A stretch of DNA of 64,000 nt from Paenibacillus donghaensis (GCF_002192415.1 NZ_CP021780.1:1240001-1304000), one strand, 5' to 3'; positions 34,044 through 43,083 are shown, counted from the first letter of the stretch. Made by a program: numbers and translations. The notes: generated from the letters alone by a model not told the origin.

Positions 34044-35165
34044 TCATTTATTATGCTTGGGCATACGGGCCAGATGCTGGCTGTAATGAAAAATCCGTTC
34101 CAGCGACAGCTTGCGGATCGCCGGTTCATCAAATTTCATAGGCCTTGCATTGGCCTCGAAGAACCAGAGTCCGCCGTTGTCATCCACGCCGAGATCCATC
34201 GACATCTCCCCGAGTGTCAACTCGGAAGCCCGTTCAATCTGCCGCGCAATCAACAGCGCGGTAGTGGGCAAGCTCTTCAGGATGGCTGCCGCGCGTTCAG
34301 CGCCGAAGGTGCTCTCCAGCATGCTGGAGGGCTCTTCGATGCTGCCGCCGCGCGGCACATGTGTCGTAATGCTGCGGGCGCCGGCCAGCCTTGCGCCGAT
34401 GCCCGTAATGGCCCAGCCGCCCCGGCCGTTCTTCTGCACCAGCACGCGCAGATCGAAAGGCCGCTTGTGGTGTGTCGCCAGCACGATGGCTTGCTGCACA
34501 ATATAGTGAGCCGCGCCCTTCTCCTTCTCGACGCGCGCCCACAGGCGGTCCATGGAGGCGGCCTTGTAGGTTACGTTTCTGCGGCCGCTTTGAATCTGCA
34601 GGCGGTAGGGCAGGGCCGTATCTTCACGGTATTTCAGGCGCATAATGCCTTTGCCAGCCTTGCCGCTCTCAGGCTTCAGGTAGAGGCTGTCATGATTCTT
34701 CAGCATGGCCGTAAGCGTGGCTGCAGTCCGCAGCCGCCGTGTCTTCGGCACATGCTTGGAGGTGGAATGTGCCCCTTTCAGCCATTCAAACAGATTCCAT
34801 TTATTGAAGAAATACGGATTATACAGATGAATCTCGGGATGCTCCAGACATTCGGCTATTTTGCGGGCCACAGGCAGCCTCTGTTCCTGTTCACGGGTGG
34901 GAATCCGGTTATAGATCACCTGCGGCAAGGGCACAGGGATGCTGTACCACAACCTGCCGCCGGGTGAAGGGACGTATCCGTTGATCAGCCGCTCCTCCAG
35001 CTTCAGATCACGGACGGTGACTACATATACCAGATAGCCCATTTCTTTACCGGTGCGGATAATATCGCGAAAGTTCTTGCGGTTGCCGCCGAATTGGTGC
35101 TGCTTGTCGCTGGTGGTCAGGATGGCGATGACGGGCTTGCTTTCTTCGGGATTGCGGGTGTTCAC
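34044..35165 (-). CDS. YheC/YheD-family ATP-grasp protein (copy 4)
   Basis: The 373-aa protein begins with the short lid region (KPVIAILTTSDKQHQFGG) and continues into an ATP-grasp domain with SLYLKPESGKAGKGIMRLKY (nucleotide-binding loop) and the C-terminal metal-binding strand GEMSMDLGVDDNGGLWFFEAN. Relatives in Bacillus are endospore coat-associated proteins; the substrate ligated is not known. It lacks the N-terminal about 80 residues present in copies 1 and 3. The GTG start overlaps the stop of the previous gene (ATGTGA) with GGAGGG upstream, so translation is coupled. Confidence 0.85.
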   Translation of the reverse strand: MNTRNPEESKPVIAILTTSDKQHQFGGNRKNFRDIIRTGKEMGYLVYVVTVRDLKLEERLINGYVPSPGGRLWYSIPVPLPQVIYNRIPTREQEQRLPVARKIAECLEHPEIHLYNPYFFNKWNLFEWLKGAHSTSKHVPKTRRLRTAATLTAMLKNHDSLYLKPESGKAGKGIMRLKYREDTALPYRLQIQSGRRNVTYKAASMDRLWARVEKEKGAAHYIVQQAIVLATHHKRPFDLRVLVQKNGRGGWAITGIGARLAGARSITTHVPRGGSIEEPSSMLESTFGAERAAAILKSLPTTALLIARQIERASELTLGEMSMDLGVDDNGGLWFFEANARPMKFDEPAIRKLSLERIFHYSQHLARMPKHNK

Positions 35166-36535
35166 ATCTCATCCCTCCTGCGGAATTTGCTGAGATACAG
35201 GCAGTGCTCCAGAATATGCTCAATGGAAGCTTTGCCCTCAGCGCGCAGGGAGGGATGGCGGAAGATGGAGCGTCCCGGCTTGGCATTGGCCTCGAACATC
35301 CAGATATCCTCATCCTGATCGATGCCAAGGTCAAAGCCGATTTCGCCGAGCAGATGGTGATGCTGCACTTCCAGCGACTCGGCCAGCCGGACTGCGGTCG
35401 TTTTGGCCTGCTGCAGCACTTCGTCTGCTCTGGCTCCGAATACACGGCCGAGCGCCTGCTGCGGCGTGAGCAGAGCGCCGCCGTTTTTAAGATGGGTGGT
35501 TACACTGCCCCGACCCGCCTTCTTGGCGCCGATGCCAACAACTACCCATTGATTGCTGCCGTTCTTGTGCATATGGAAGCGGAAGTCGATCGGGCAGCCG
35601 TCAATTTCAATCAAGCGGATGCCTTGCTGCACTACATAACTCTGCAGACTCTGTCCATGCCGGGTACGCAGCATCCGCATCAGGCTGTCAAAGGTTCCGA
35701 AACGCAGCAGCACATTTTTACCGCCCCGGCGGTATCTGGCGAAATACCCTTTTTTGGGCAAGTAGGTCAGCCGGTAAATGCCGTGGCCCAGACTGCCGGC
35801 AGACGGTTTGTAATATACGAAATGATGGCGATCCAGCATGTCGCGCATTTGCTCTGTGGAAGGATTGCTGTGTGTCTCCGGCACGTAACGGTTCGCTGTG
35901 CTGTCATTCTCCAGCAGCTTGTAAACATCCGATTTATTGAAGAAGCTCCAGTTGAAATAAGGAATTTTCTTGCGGGCAAAACGATCGCGCAGCTGGTTGA
36001 TATACGGTGAGGTTTCCGCTTTGCGGCTGGGCAGCCGATTGTAGACTACGTCGGGCAGAGGCACCATTTTACGTTCGAATTTGCCTGAGCCGGTCAGGAA
36101 GTACCCGTATACCTGCTCCTGCTGCCAGTTGATGTCACGTGGCATAAAAGCAAAAATATAACATTTTCCGCTGCCCTCGCGCAGCAATTGCTTGATGAAT
36201 CCGGTGCGTGAGCCGAAAGGCTGGGTGGAGGAACCAGCCCCGTCGGACAGAATTCCGACCAAGGGTCCGATCTGCACCTCTTCGTTCTGCAGATTGCGTA
36301 AATAAACGCCGCCTGAATTAGGTACTTTAATCGCGCTTTTGACGCCTGAGGTCAGGAATATATGATTGCCGCTGCGTTTGATCGGCTTGATTACGGCCGG
36401 GATCGTGTCTTTGCCCAGACGCATGCGGATATTTCTTTTGCCCGATAATTTCAGGCTTTTCATGAGTGAACCGGATAGATATACCACTCGCTCGGCCTGT
36501 TTGGTGAAATGCACATTGCAAAAAGTGAGACCCAT
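35162..36535 (-). CDS. YheC/YheD-family ATP-grasp protein (copy 3)
   Basis: The 457-aa protein has an N-terminal beta domain (residues 1-80: LTFCNVHFTKQAERVVYLSG, then MKSLKLSG), a Rossmann-like lid starting VQIGPLVGILSDGAG, and an ATP-grasp core with FVYYKPSAGSLGHGIYRLTY and GEIGFDLGIDQDEDIWMFEAN. It contains the feature PRDINW that is typical of YheD. It probably acts in the mother cell during coat formation, judged from relatives. AAGGAGG inside the end of the upstream gene precedes its ATG, and the two genes abut (TAAATG). Confidence 0.87.
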   Translation of the reverse strand: MGLTFCNVHFTKQAERVVYLSGSLMKSLKLSGKRNIRMRLGKDTIPAVIKPIKRSGNHIFLTSGVKSAIKVPNSGGVYLRNLQNEEVQIGPLVGILSDGAGSSTQPFGSRTGFIKQLLREGSGKCYIFAFMPRDINWQQEQVYGYFLTGSGKFERKMVPLPDVVYNRLPSRKAETSPYINQLRDRFARKKIPYFNWSFFNKSDVYKLLENDSTANRYVPETHSNPSTEQMRDMLDRHHFVYYKPSAGSLGHGIYRLTYLPKKGYFARYRRGGKNVLLRFGTFDSLMRMLRTRHGQSLQSYVVQQGIRLIEIDGCPIDFRFHMHKNGSNQWVVVGIGAKKAGRGSVTTHLKNGGALLTPQQALGRVFGARADEVLQQAKTTAVRLAESLEVQHHHLLGEIGFDLGIDQDEDIWMFEANAKPGRSIFRHPSLRAEGKASIEHILEHCLYLSKFRRRDEM

Positions 36536-37720
36536 TTATGAATCCTCCTTAGGAACCATTGTTATCATTTTCCCGTCAGTGATGGAGCTGTCAGCCAGTG
36601 CCGCCGGGATTCGTCCCTGCGCCAGCAGCAGATGCCGTGCATAGAGAAGCGGATTCTCGGCGGCAAGCCTCGCGGCCTGAAGGTCGCCAGTTAACCGGAA
36701 GACCGTCCGCCCTGGCTTGGAATTGGCTTCCAGCAGATAGATCCGGCCTGCCGGGTCCAGCCCGAAATCAAGGCCAAGCTCGCCCAGCCTGCCGCAGGCT
36801 GTCTCCAGCAGTGGCGGCAGAAATGCTGCTTCTGCTGCCAGCTCTTCTATTAGTTCCTCACCGCCCGGTCCATATTCTGAGCGCAGGAAGGGCAGCAGTG
36901 GCACGGCGGTCCCGCCGCCATGCAGGTTGGAGGTCAGGGAGTTCCGGAGGCCCAGGCGTACGGCCATTCCGGTGAGCGTCCAGGCCCCGCGCCCATTCTT
37001 CTGCATCAGCACACGCACATCAAACGGCTGCCCGGAGCGGCTGGTTAAATGCAGATAAGGCTGTATAATATAGCGGCGCTGGCCGATGAAATCATCAATC
37101 CACTGAAGACCGTCCTGCAGGGATGCGAACACATACGCTATAGGCTTGTTGCTGCCGTCGCGTCCCTTGACCTGAAGCCCGCCACCATCGGCACGCCCGA
37201 GCAGCATGGCGCGCAGGGTGCGTTTCCCATGGGAGCCGGCCTGGGGCTTTAGGAACAAGCCGAATTCTCTTTCAGCGAGCAGGGTGCCAAGCTGGCTGCT
37301 GCCGCTATACAGGCTGGTCTCAGGCAGCAGCGCTGCTGCCCGGCGATTGCGTCGCAGGATCTCATGAACGCCCCATTTATCAGGCAGTCCGCGTGACCAG
37401 GGGATCGCCCGGGGCAAGGCGGCCCAGGCAGCGGAAGCCGCTGTTCTCTCCCGGGCGCTGCCGTAGAAACAGCGGTTAAACACAACGTCCGGGGGAGGCG
37501 AGCAGAGCTTCTGCCAATGACCGCCGCTCCAGCTGAAACCGGAGACGGAAGTGCCGTCTGCCGCAACGCCGTCCGGGTGAAACACAATCACTTTGAGGTT
37601 GTACAGCGGTGCTGCCTGGCAAAGCTCTGTACAGAATGCCGGCTCAGCAATCGGCGGGCTGCCCTCCCGGTATCCCGTCATGACACCGAACAGTCCTGCG
37701 GCAGCCTTGTTCATCATCAT
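36536..37720 (-). CDS. YheC/YheD-family ATP-grasp protein (copy 2)
   Basis: The 394-aa copy is GC-rich and lacks the N-terminal beta domain, starting directly with a lid (LFGVMTGYREGSPPIAEPAF). The ATP-grasp core shows FGLFLKPQAGSHGKRTLRAM and GELGLDFGLDPAGRIYLLEAN. It begins with three consecutive ATG codons six bases after the stop of copy 1. There is no Shine-Dalgarno site; instead a GGCCGGTT hairpin fills the junction, suggesting coupled or reduced translation. Function is as for the other copies, not defined biochemically. Confidence 0.85.
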   Translation of the reverse strand: MMMNKAAAGLFGVMTGYREGSPPIAEPAFCTELCQAAPLYNLKVIVFHPDGVAADGTSVSGFSWSGGHWQKLCSPPPDVVFNRCFYGSARERTAASAAWAALPRAIPWSRGLPDKWGVHEILRRNRRAAALLPETSLYSGSSQLGTLLAEREFGLFLKPQAGSHGKRTLRAMLLGRADGGGLQVKGRDGSNKPIAYVFASLQDGLQWIDDFIGQRRYIIQPYLHLTSRSGQPFDVRVLMQKNGRGAWTLTGMAVRLGLRNSLTSNLHGGGTAVPLLPFLRSEYGPGGEELIEELAAEAAFLPPLLETACGRLGELGLDFGLDPAGRIYLLEANSKPGRTVFRLTGDLQAARLAAENPLLYARHLLLAQGRIPAALADSSITDGKMITMVPKEDS

Positions 37721-37741
37721 GGCCGGTTATAAACCGGCCAG
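37719..37741 (-). promoter_or_regulatory. Hairpin over the copy 1 stop / copy 2 start junction
   Basis: TGGCCGGTT-TAT-AACCGGCCA is a perfect inverted repeat with 9-bp arms that covers the TAA of copy 1 and ends at the first ATG of copy 2. It has no T-run, so it is not a simple terminator. It may block fresh ribosome entry or mark an RNA processing point. Confidence 0.55.
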
Positions 37742-39094
37742 GTAACGGCAATACAGAATCATTTGTTTGACGGAGGGCCTTATCTTCTGATCATTAAGCG
37801 GTGTATTATCGTTCTTGGAGGGCTTGGAGTTGACCTCCAGCAGCCAGATCCGCCCGGTTTGGTCGAGCGCAAGGTCGATGCCAAGCTCCCCGAAATGGGC
37901 CGGGATAAAGGTCTCCACGCCCCTGGCGATTGCGAGGGCAGCCCGTGGGAGCTGCAGTTGCACACTTTCCTTGACGCCGGCGGGCAGACTGCTTTTGCTT
38001 ACAGCCTCGCGTACGGTACTTAGGGTCCCGCCTTTGGCAAGGTTGGAGACGAAATGATTGCCCCCGGCGGTGCGGGCCACAATGGAAGTGACGCCCCACT
38101 TGCCGGTGCCGTTCTTCTGCACCAAGGCCCGGAAATCTACCGGCCGGCGTCCAAGCTCCATCAGAGGCAAGCCCTGCTGTATCTGGTAGCGGGTCGTTTT
38201 CATCTTAGGGGCGATGGACTGGAACAGCTTGGTGAGAGTCGGATAAATCTGCTTGCGTGTGCCCAGCGGTGTAGTTGATAACAGGCGGTAGCCCCCGCCT
38301 TCCTCTTTGGAAATGCGGAGAATCCCTTTGCCGAGACTGCCCCGGACAGGCTTGAGGAAGACGCTGGCATATTGCCCGCACATCCGTTTCATCACGGCAT
38401 AGCCGTTCAGCAGATGGGACTCCGGCAAATACCGCTGGAGGGTGGGGTCCTGGCGCAGCGCTTCGAACACCTCTGTTTTGTCGAGAAATTTCTCATTGAA
38501 GAAATGGGTTCCGTACCGTGATTTTACATCCGCCAAAAAATGCTGTACGCTTGGTTTATTCTCCACCTTGCGCGATGTAACCCGATTATTGATCACATCG
38601 GCGACGGGCAGACTCTGTTTCTTCCAGCCTTCGTCGTATACCCAGCCCTTGATGGAGGAGCTGTGTGTTTCCAGCGCTTCCGGGGTAAAGAAATATACAT
38701 AGGCGCCCTGCGCCTGGCAGACGTTGGTTAGTTCCCGGCAGAAGAGGGTAATGGGTCCGAACAGCCTGTCGGGATTGTCGGGACGGGCGCGACTGACGAG
38801 CACTCCGATCAGCGGACCCAGCCGCAAGGTACGGCTCCCGGAGCTGTAGGAGACACCCAGCGTCAGCCGGTGGTTCCATCCGATCCGCCGTGCCAGTCCT
38901 TCGCTGACGCGCAGACTGTCGGATTTCGGAACCGGGACGACGGTGACCTCCTGCCGGAATGAACCGAAAGCAAGCTGGAGAGTTCCGTGTGCCGGGATTT
39001 TGAGTCTTTTCATCGATCTGTCGCCAAGCATTACAGCGTTTTCCTGCAGGATGCCCGAGTGAACCGTATGGACCGGGATCTTAAGCTTAGACAT
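37727..39094 (-). CDS. YheC/YheD-family ATP-grasp protein (copy 1, first gene of operon)
   Basis: The 455-aa protein is complete: an N-terminal beta domain (SKLKIPVHTVHSGILQENAV), a lid around LRLGPLIGVLVSRARPDNPD, and an ATP-grasp core with SVFLKPVRGSLGKGILRISK and GELGIDLALDQTGRIWLLEVN. GGAAGGAG lies before the ATG at 39094; the upstream ATG at 39121 has no such site. Being farthest upstream, it leads the leftward operon of copies 1-4, GNAT and the truncated copy. Sporulation-specific control is likely from the family but no sigma-factor promoter could be assigned. Confidence 0.87.
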   Translation of the reverse strand: MSKLKIPVHTVHSGILQENAVMLGDRSMKRLKIPAHGTLQLAFGSFRQEVTVVPVPKSDSLRVSEGLARRIGWNHRLTLGVSYSSGSRTLRLGPLIGVLVSRARPDNPDRLFGPITLFCRELTNVCQAQGAYVYFFTPEALETHSSSIKGWVYDEGWKKQSLPVADVINNRVTSRKVENKPSVQHFLADVKSRYGTHFFNEKFLDKTEVFEALRQDPTLQRYLPESHLLNGYAVMKRMCGQYASVFLKPVRGSLGKGILRISKEEGGGYRLLSTTPLGTRKQIYPTLTKLFQSIAPKMKTTRYQIQQGLPLMELGRRPVDFRALVQKNGTGKWGVTSIVARTAGGNHFVSNLAKGGTLSTVREAVSKSSLPAGVKESVQLQLPRAALAIARGVETFIPAHFGELGIDLALDQTGRIWLLEVNSKPSKNDNTPLNDQKIRPSVKQMILYCRYLAGL

Positions 39095-39410
39095 CGTGGA
39101 TCTCCTTCCGGTAGGCAGCATGATGCCGGCAATTTGATAGCTAAGGGTTACATATCATTCATCATATGGAGACATCTGACCCTTGGTGATTGACCTATTT
39201 CTCTAAAAAGCCGGAACCTGCCGTTTCGGGAAGATCCGGGTGTGGCCCTGCAGAAGTGGGTCAACCGGCAGTAAGAAGGCAACGCCGCATTCGCTTAGCG
39301 GCAGCACAGCACATGCCTAAGCTTCAGCATATGCTGACGGCCCGGTTTTGCCTGTAAAGCGGGCGGTTGCGGAGCATATAATCAGAGCAAACTTTTGGGA
39401 GGAATCAGAA
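39095..39410. other. Divergent promoter region
   Basis: This gap between the leftward YheC/YheD operon and the rightward YlbF-like gene must hold both promoters. Several GC-rich short inverted repeats are present (for example CTGCCG/CGGCAG at about 39219-39271), but no clear promoter consensus was found. Confidence 0.35.
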
Positions 39411-39755
39411 ATGAACATATATGACAAAGCCAATGAACTGGCACGAGCGATTAAAGAGAGCAGTGAGGTTGCAGATATTAACAGCGCGATGAAGCTTGTG
39501 GACGCCGATCCGGAGAGCAAGCGGATGCTCGACAACTTCCGTCAGGGTCAAATGGAGCTGCAGCAGCGGATGATGAGCGGAGAGATGCCTCCGCCGGAAG
39601 AAATGGAGAAGATGGAGAAGCTCTTCGAGGTGCTTAACCTGAATCTGGGCATCCGCCGTCTGTTTGATGCGGAGCGTCGACTGAGTGTAGTGATCGAGGA
39701 TGTGAACAAGATTATCACTGAGAGCTTGTCCCAGCTCTATGGCGATGGCCAATAA
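39411..39755 (+). CDS. YlbF/YmcA-family regulator
   Basis: The 114-aa, all-helical, charged protein matches the Com_YlbF family: MNIYDKANELARAIKESSEV, then FRQGQMELQQRMMSGEMPPP and LFEVLNLNLGIRRLFDAERR. In B. subtilis YlbF, YmcA and YaaT form a complex that affects RNase Y activity, competence, biofilm and sporulation. Whether this is the YlbF, YmcA or YheA-type paralogue is not decided. GGGAGG lies before the ATG at 39411; the longer frame from 39348 is not supported. Its position beside YheC/YheD genes recalls the yheA-yheC-yheD neighbourhood of Bacillus, so YheA-like is a fair alternative. Confidence 0.75.
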   Translation: MNIYDKANELARAIKESSEVADINSAMKLVDADPESKRMLDNFRQGQMELQQRMMSGEMPPPEEMEKMEKLFEVLNLNLGIRRLFDAERRLSVVIEDVNKIITESLSQLYGDGQ

Positions 39756-39839
39756 ACCCCGGCAACGTAATTCCACCAACGTAACCGAACTAACGTAACC
39801 CAGCCAACAGATCGCACCCCACCCACCCAACAAACTAGT

Positions 39840-40065
39840 TTACTTTCAGCTACTGGGGAACCGTATAGCCGCTATTTTCCGTTTTTTGGTTATTTCGCGT
39901 GGGTAACGGACCGTATGGCCTCTATTGTGCTAAATTTGGCTCGAAAGAGAGAGGTTTGGAGTAAATAAGGTCACCTGGGTCCGCAAGCAACTCCAAAGAG
40001 GCGGAAATTGCACAAATAAGGGCTCCACGGTCCGCTAGCGGCGGTCAGACCTGAGCATCCGTGTT
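39840..40065. repeat. Long inverted-repeat intergenic element
   Basis: The outer parts ACCGTATAGCCGCTATTTTC and, 150 nt on, the roughly complementary CGGAAATTGCACAAATAAGG followed by CTCCACGGT form an imperfect long palindrome with GGTCCG-type motifs inside. It has no coding potential and resembles mobile intergenic repeats of Paenibacillus. Confidence 0.5.
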
Positions 40066-40104
40066 CTTGAGGCTTGTCCGGTAGACGGCGCGATAGACAG
40101 AAAC

Positions 40105-40143
40105 AAGGTGCCCTGTCAGCCAATCTGGCTGTCACAGCACCTT
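40105..40143. terminator. Strong hairpin terminator
   Basis: AAGGTGCCCTGTCAGCC and GGCTGTCACAGCACCTT pair around AATCT. It lies downstream of the leftward LURP-one-like gene. Confidence 0.75.
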
Positions 40144-40194
40144 ATTTATAGATTCATATTATTGCTGCAACTTATCCGATACTCCTCATGCAGA

Positions 40195-40770
40195 CTATTG
40201 CTGTTTGCCCTCCACGGAGCAGAGCAGGATGCCTGCAGCCAGACCCAGCCGCCGGTCAAGCTGGCCGCGTGAATCCTCGGAGAAGTCGGCCATAATCTTG
40301 GTGACGAACGGGTTGAAATTCTGCTTGAAGGTAGATACATGACTGCCGCCAATCTCCACATTGTATTGCTGGGGAATCAGCGTAATGAACCGGCGGAGCA
40401 GAGCCATCATCATGCTGGGTTCCTTGATGCTGCCGATCTCCATGTCGTTTCCGTCCAGAAGCAGCCACTCATCCTGCACAATCGACTTCAGTCCTTTGCG
40501 GCGCAGCGCCCCGATATGTTCGCCTGTACTGCTGTCATGCACATCATAGGTAGCGCTGAAATCAATCATACTTCGCGCCTTGATGCGCAGCAGCTCATGG
40601 CTCATGCTCTCATCGGTATATAGCGCAATATCCTCCTTAAGCTTAAAAGCCTTCATCTGGCAGAACATCACCAGCTGCTCCGAGCTGTCATAGATATGCA
40701 GCTTGGCTCCCACAATGGAAATTACTTTTTTGCGGATCGTATATTGGGTATCCTTCATTTCGTGAATCAT
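40195..40770 (-). CDS. LURP-one-related (LOR/tubby-like) protein
   Basis: The 191-aa protein has the beta-barrel pattern of the LOR/YxjI family: YTIRKKVISIVGAKLHIYDS, then MKAFKLKEDIALY, LLRIKARSMIDFSATYDVHD and GSIKEPSMMMALLRRFIT. Such domains resemble the tubby C-terminal and phospholipid scramblase fold, but a bacterial role is not established. CTAGGAGG precedes the ATG. It stands alone with a hairpin terminator, divergent from the next gene. Confidence 0.75.
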   Translation of the reverse strand: MIHEMKDTQYTIRKKVISIVGAKLHIYDSSEQLVMFCQMKAFKLKEDIALYTDESMSHELLRIKARSMIDFSATYDVHDSSTGEHIGALRRKGLKSIVQDEWLLLDGNDMEIGSIKEPSMMMALLRRFITLIPQQYNVEIGGSHVSTFKQNFNPFVTKIMADFSEDSRGQLDRRLGLAAGILLCSVEGKQQ

Positions 40771-40971
40771 CTGAAACCGCCTCCTAGTGTAAACTCATCT
40801 TCCCATCTTCTCATATATAATTCCGACTTACCATATAAATGCATTCTGCCGCAGGCTGAGCGGAGGGGAATGTGTATTTTTTTTGGACTTGTCTCATATT
40901 CCGGGCACGTGGTTCATAGAGTAGAAATATAGATTCAAGTAGGCATTCTTGCGAAGAAGGAGTTGTTCCAG

Positions 40972-41256
40972 TTGAGAAAAAGAAACAAGCTCAAGCATGT
41001 AGTATACCTGCTGGTGGCGCTGGGTATGCTGCTGTATGCATTGCCCAGATTGTCCCTGGAGAACGGGCCGGGCTGGGTATTCGGATTCGGTGTGGTCTGG
41101 TGCCTGTTTGCCTTTCTGGTCATTGCCGCCCATCTTCACTTCATTATTGGTGTGGATGAGGAGAAGACGAAACGGCTCGAGGCCGTTCGCAAGGCCAAGC
41201 TTCAGCAGTGGCAGAAGAAGTGGAGCGAAGAGACGCGAGTCTCGCAGAATTCATAA
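40972..41256 (+). CDS. Small two-pass membrane protein, 94 aa
   Basis: A TTG at 40972 lies 9 nt after AAGAAGGAG; the in-frame TTG at 40963 is too close to it. The product begins RKRNKLKH, has hydrophobic segments at about residues 8-25 and 35-58 and ends in a charged amphipathic helix (DEEKTKRLEAVRKAKLQQWQ). Both ends are probably cytoplasmic. No family name is certain, although such proteins are common next to ytoI in Paenibacillus-like genomes. Confidence 0.6.
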   Translation: MRKRNKLKHVVYLLVALGMLLYALPRLSLENGPGWVFGFGVVWCLFAFLVIAAHLHFIIGVDEEKTKRLEAVRKAKLQQWQKKWSEETRVSQNS

Positions 41257-41440
41257 TAGGCAAGGGTACACAAAAACAGATTGGACAACCCCTGAGGCCG
41301 CCCGCCATCGGCTGCCGCCGGGGTTGTTTGCCTTGCGCCGAGATGGCCGCGCCCCTGCTCCGCCAAGCTGTTGAACTGTGCCATTTCCTTCGGTATAATA
41401 GGTACAGTATAGTACAGATCGGAGCATGGGGGTGTAACAG

Positions 41441-42775
41441 TTGGAAGGTCAAGGCGATGCAATAACCAAACATGAGCAGCTGCTGCAGCACATTGAAAGC
41501 CTGAAGGTAGGCACCAAAATATCTGTCCGCAAGCTGGCCAAGGAAATGCTGGTCAGTGAAGGCACCGCATACCGTGCCGTCAAAGAGGCCGAGAACCTGG
41601 GAATTGTGATTACGAAGGAGCGGATCGGGACAGTCCGTGTGGAGAAGAAGCCGCGCAATATCTCGGAGCAGCTGACGTTCGGGGACGTGGTGGATATCGT
41701 TGAAGGGCATGTGCTGGGCGGGGCCAGCGGCCTGACCAAGCATTTGCACAAATACGTGATTGGCGCCATGAAGGTCGATGCGATGATCCGTTATATCGAT
41801 GCCGACAGCCTGCTGATTGTGGGGAACCGTGATGATGTGCACTCGCTTGCACTGGAGCAAGGGGCCGGGGTGCTGGTCACCGGTGGCTTCGGCACGAGTC
41901 GGGAGGTTAAGGCACTGGCCGATCAGCTGGATCTGCCTGTGATCTCTTCGCGCCATGACACCTTCACGGTGGCTTCGATGATTAACCGCGCTATTTTTGA
42001 CCGGCTGATCAAGAAAAAAATTATGCTGGTTGAGGATATTGTCGACAGCAAGCCGCGCCTGCACACGCTGAAGATCTCCAGCACTTGCGGCGAGCTGCGC
42101 CGGCTCTCGCAAGACAGCGGTGAGCAGCGGTTCCCGGTGACCGACGAATGGAACCGGGTCATCGGGATCATCGGACGCCGTGATGTGGAGGAGCTTGGTG
42201 ATGCGCAGAGCATTGAGAAGGCCATGATCCGCAATCCGATCACGGCCGCCTTGCAGACCTCTCTGGCTTCCGCCGCGCAGATTATGATGTGGGAAGGCAT
42301 CGACTTCCTGCCGATTGTGGACCGCAACCGCAAGCTGGTCGGCTCCCTGACCCGCAGGGAAGTGCTGCAGAGCCTGCGTGATGTGCGCAACCAGCCGCAG
42401 CTGGGGGAGACCTTCGACCATCTGATGTGGAACGGTTTTGCCGATGAGCGGGATGAGGAGGGCCGGCTGTTTTTTCATGGCTTCATTACTCCGCAGATGG
42501 CCACCGACCTGGGAACGATCTCGGAAGGGGTCTTATCCACGCTGATGACGCTCTCAGCATTCAAGGCTGCGAAAGATATTACAGGAAATGACTACGTGGT
42601 GGACAACATGTCCACTTACTTCATCCGACCGGTTCAGATCGAGCATTCCGTAACGGTGATGCCGAAATTGCTCGAGATCAGCCGCCGGACCTGCAAACTG
42701 GAAATTGAGATTATCCATCTCGACACGCTGGTAGCCAAGGCGGTGCTGATGCTGCAATCGCTTGACCACGGCTAA
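41441..42775 (+). CDS. ytoI: YtoI-like CBS/DRTGG-domain regulator with thioesterase-like domain
   Basis: The 444-aa protein has an N-terminal winged helix (residues 10-65: HIESLKVGTKISVRKLAKEM), a DRTGG domain (about 75-185: GALKVDAM-type), two CBS motifs (about 195-310: HTLKISSTCGELRRLSQDSG, then FLPIVDRNRKLVGSLTRREV) and a C-terminal hot-dog/MaoC-like domain (about 330-440). This order is that of B. subtilis YtoI. CBS pairs usually sense adenine nucleotides; what it regulates is not known. A TTG start follows GGGGGTG. It converges on ytpI with a 4-bp overlap of the coding ends. Confidence 0.88.
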   Translation: MEGQGDAITKHEQLLQHIESLKVGTKISVRKLAKEMLVSEGTAYRAVKEAENLGIVITKERIGTVRVEKKPRNISEQLTFGDVVDIVEGHVLGGASGLTKHLHKYVIGAMKVDAMIRYIDADSLLIVGNRDDVHSLALEQGAGVLVTGGFGTSREVKALADQLDLPVISSRHDTFTVASMINRAIFDRLIKKKIMLVEDIVDSKPRLHTLKISSTCGELRRLSQDSGEQRFPVTDEWNRVIGIIGRRDVEELGDAQSIEKAMIRNPITAALQTSLASAAQIMMWEGIDFLPIVDRNRKLVGSLTRREVLQSLRDVRNQPQLGETFDHLMWNGFADERDEEGRLFFHGFITPQMATDLGTISEGVLSTLMTLSAFKAAKDITGNDYVVDNMSTYFIRPVQIEHSVTVMPKLLEISRRTCKLEIEIIHLDTLVAKAVLMLQSLDHG

Positions 42776-43083
42776 GGGCGACGAGAGCCGCTGCGCATGC
42801 GGCTGTAATAGCCGTAGCTGCGCAGGCCCGAGAAGAGATTGAAGGCCCCGATCACAAGGAAAACGGTCTCAACCAGAACATTGACGGTAGAGCCAGGGAA
42901 CAGGAACATCGCCATCAGGGCAAGCGTCACCAGCATGGCCCCCAGCAGGATATTCATCAGCGAGCGCTTCAGTCCCTGATCCAGCGGATCTTGCGCGCGC
43001 CGGGAAGACAGGCTGAACCAGGCAGCGCCAAGCATGCAGACTACAAGCAGGATGAAGAGCACATATTTAATCGTCAGGACCAT
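42772..43083 (-). CDS. ytpI: YtpI-like membrane protein
   Basis: The roughly 103-aa protein has three membrane segments (VLTIKYVLFILLVVCMLGAA, a middle one around LLGAMLVTLALMAMFLFPG, and LVETVFLVIGAFNLFSGLR) and a basic tail, matching the YtpI family in shape and position. AAAGGAG lies 10 nt before the ATG at 43083 or 4 nt before the TTG at 43089. In B. subtilis ytpI sits next to ytoI as here. Its function is not known. Confidence 0.8.
   Translation of the reverse strand: MVLTIKYVLFILLVVCMLGAAWFSLSSRRAQDPLDQGLKRSLMNILLGAMLVTLALMAMFLFPGSTVNVLVETVFLVIGAFNLFSGLRSYGYYSRMRSGSRRP

Noticed and set aside
41144..42478. 444-codon frame antisense to ytoI
   Set aside because: Shadow frame; low-complexity His/Gln-rich text typical of antisense reading.
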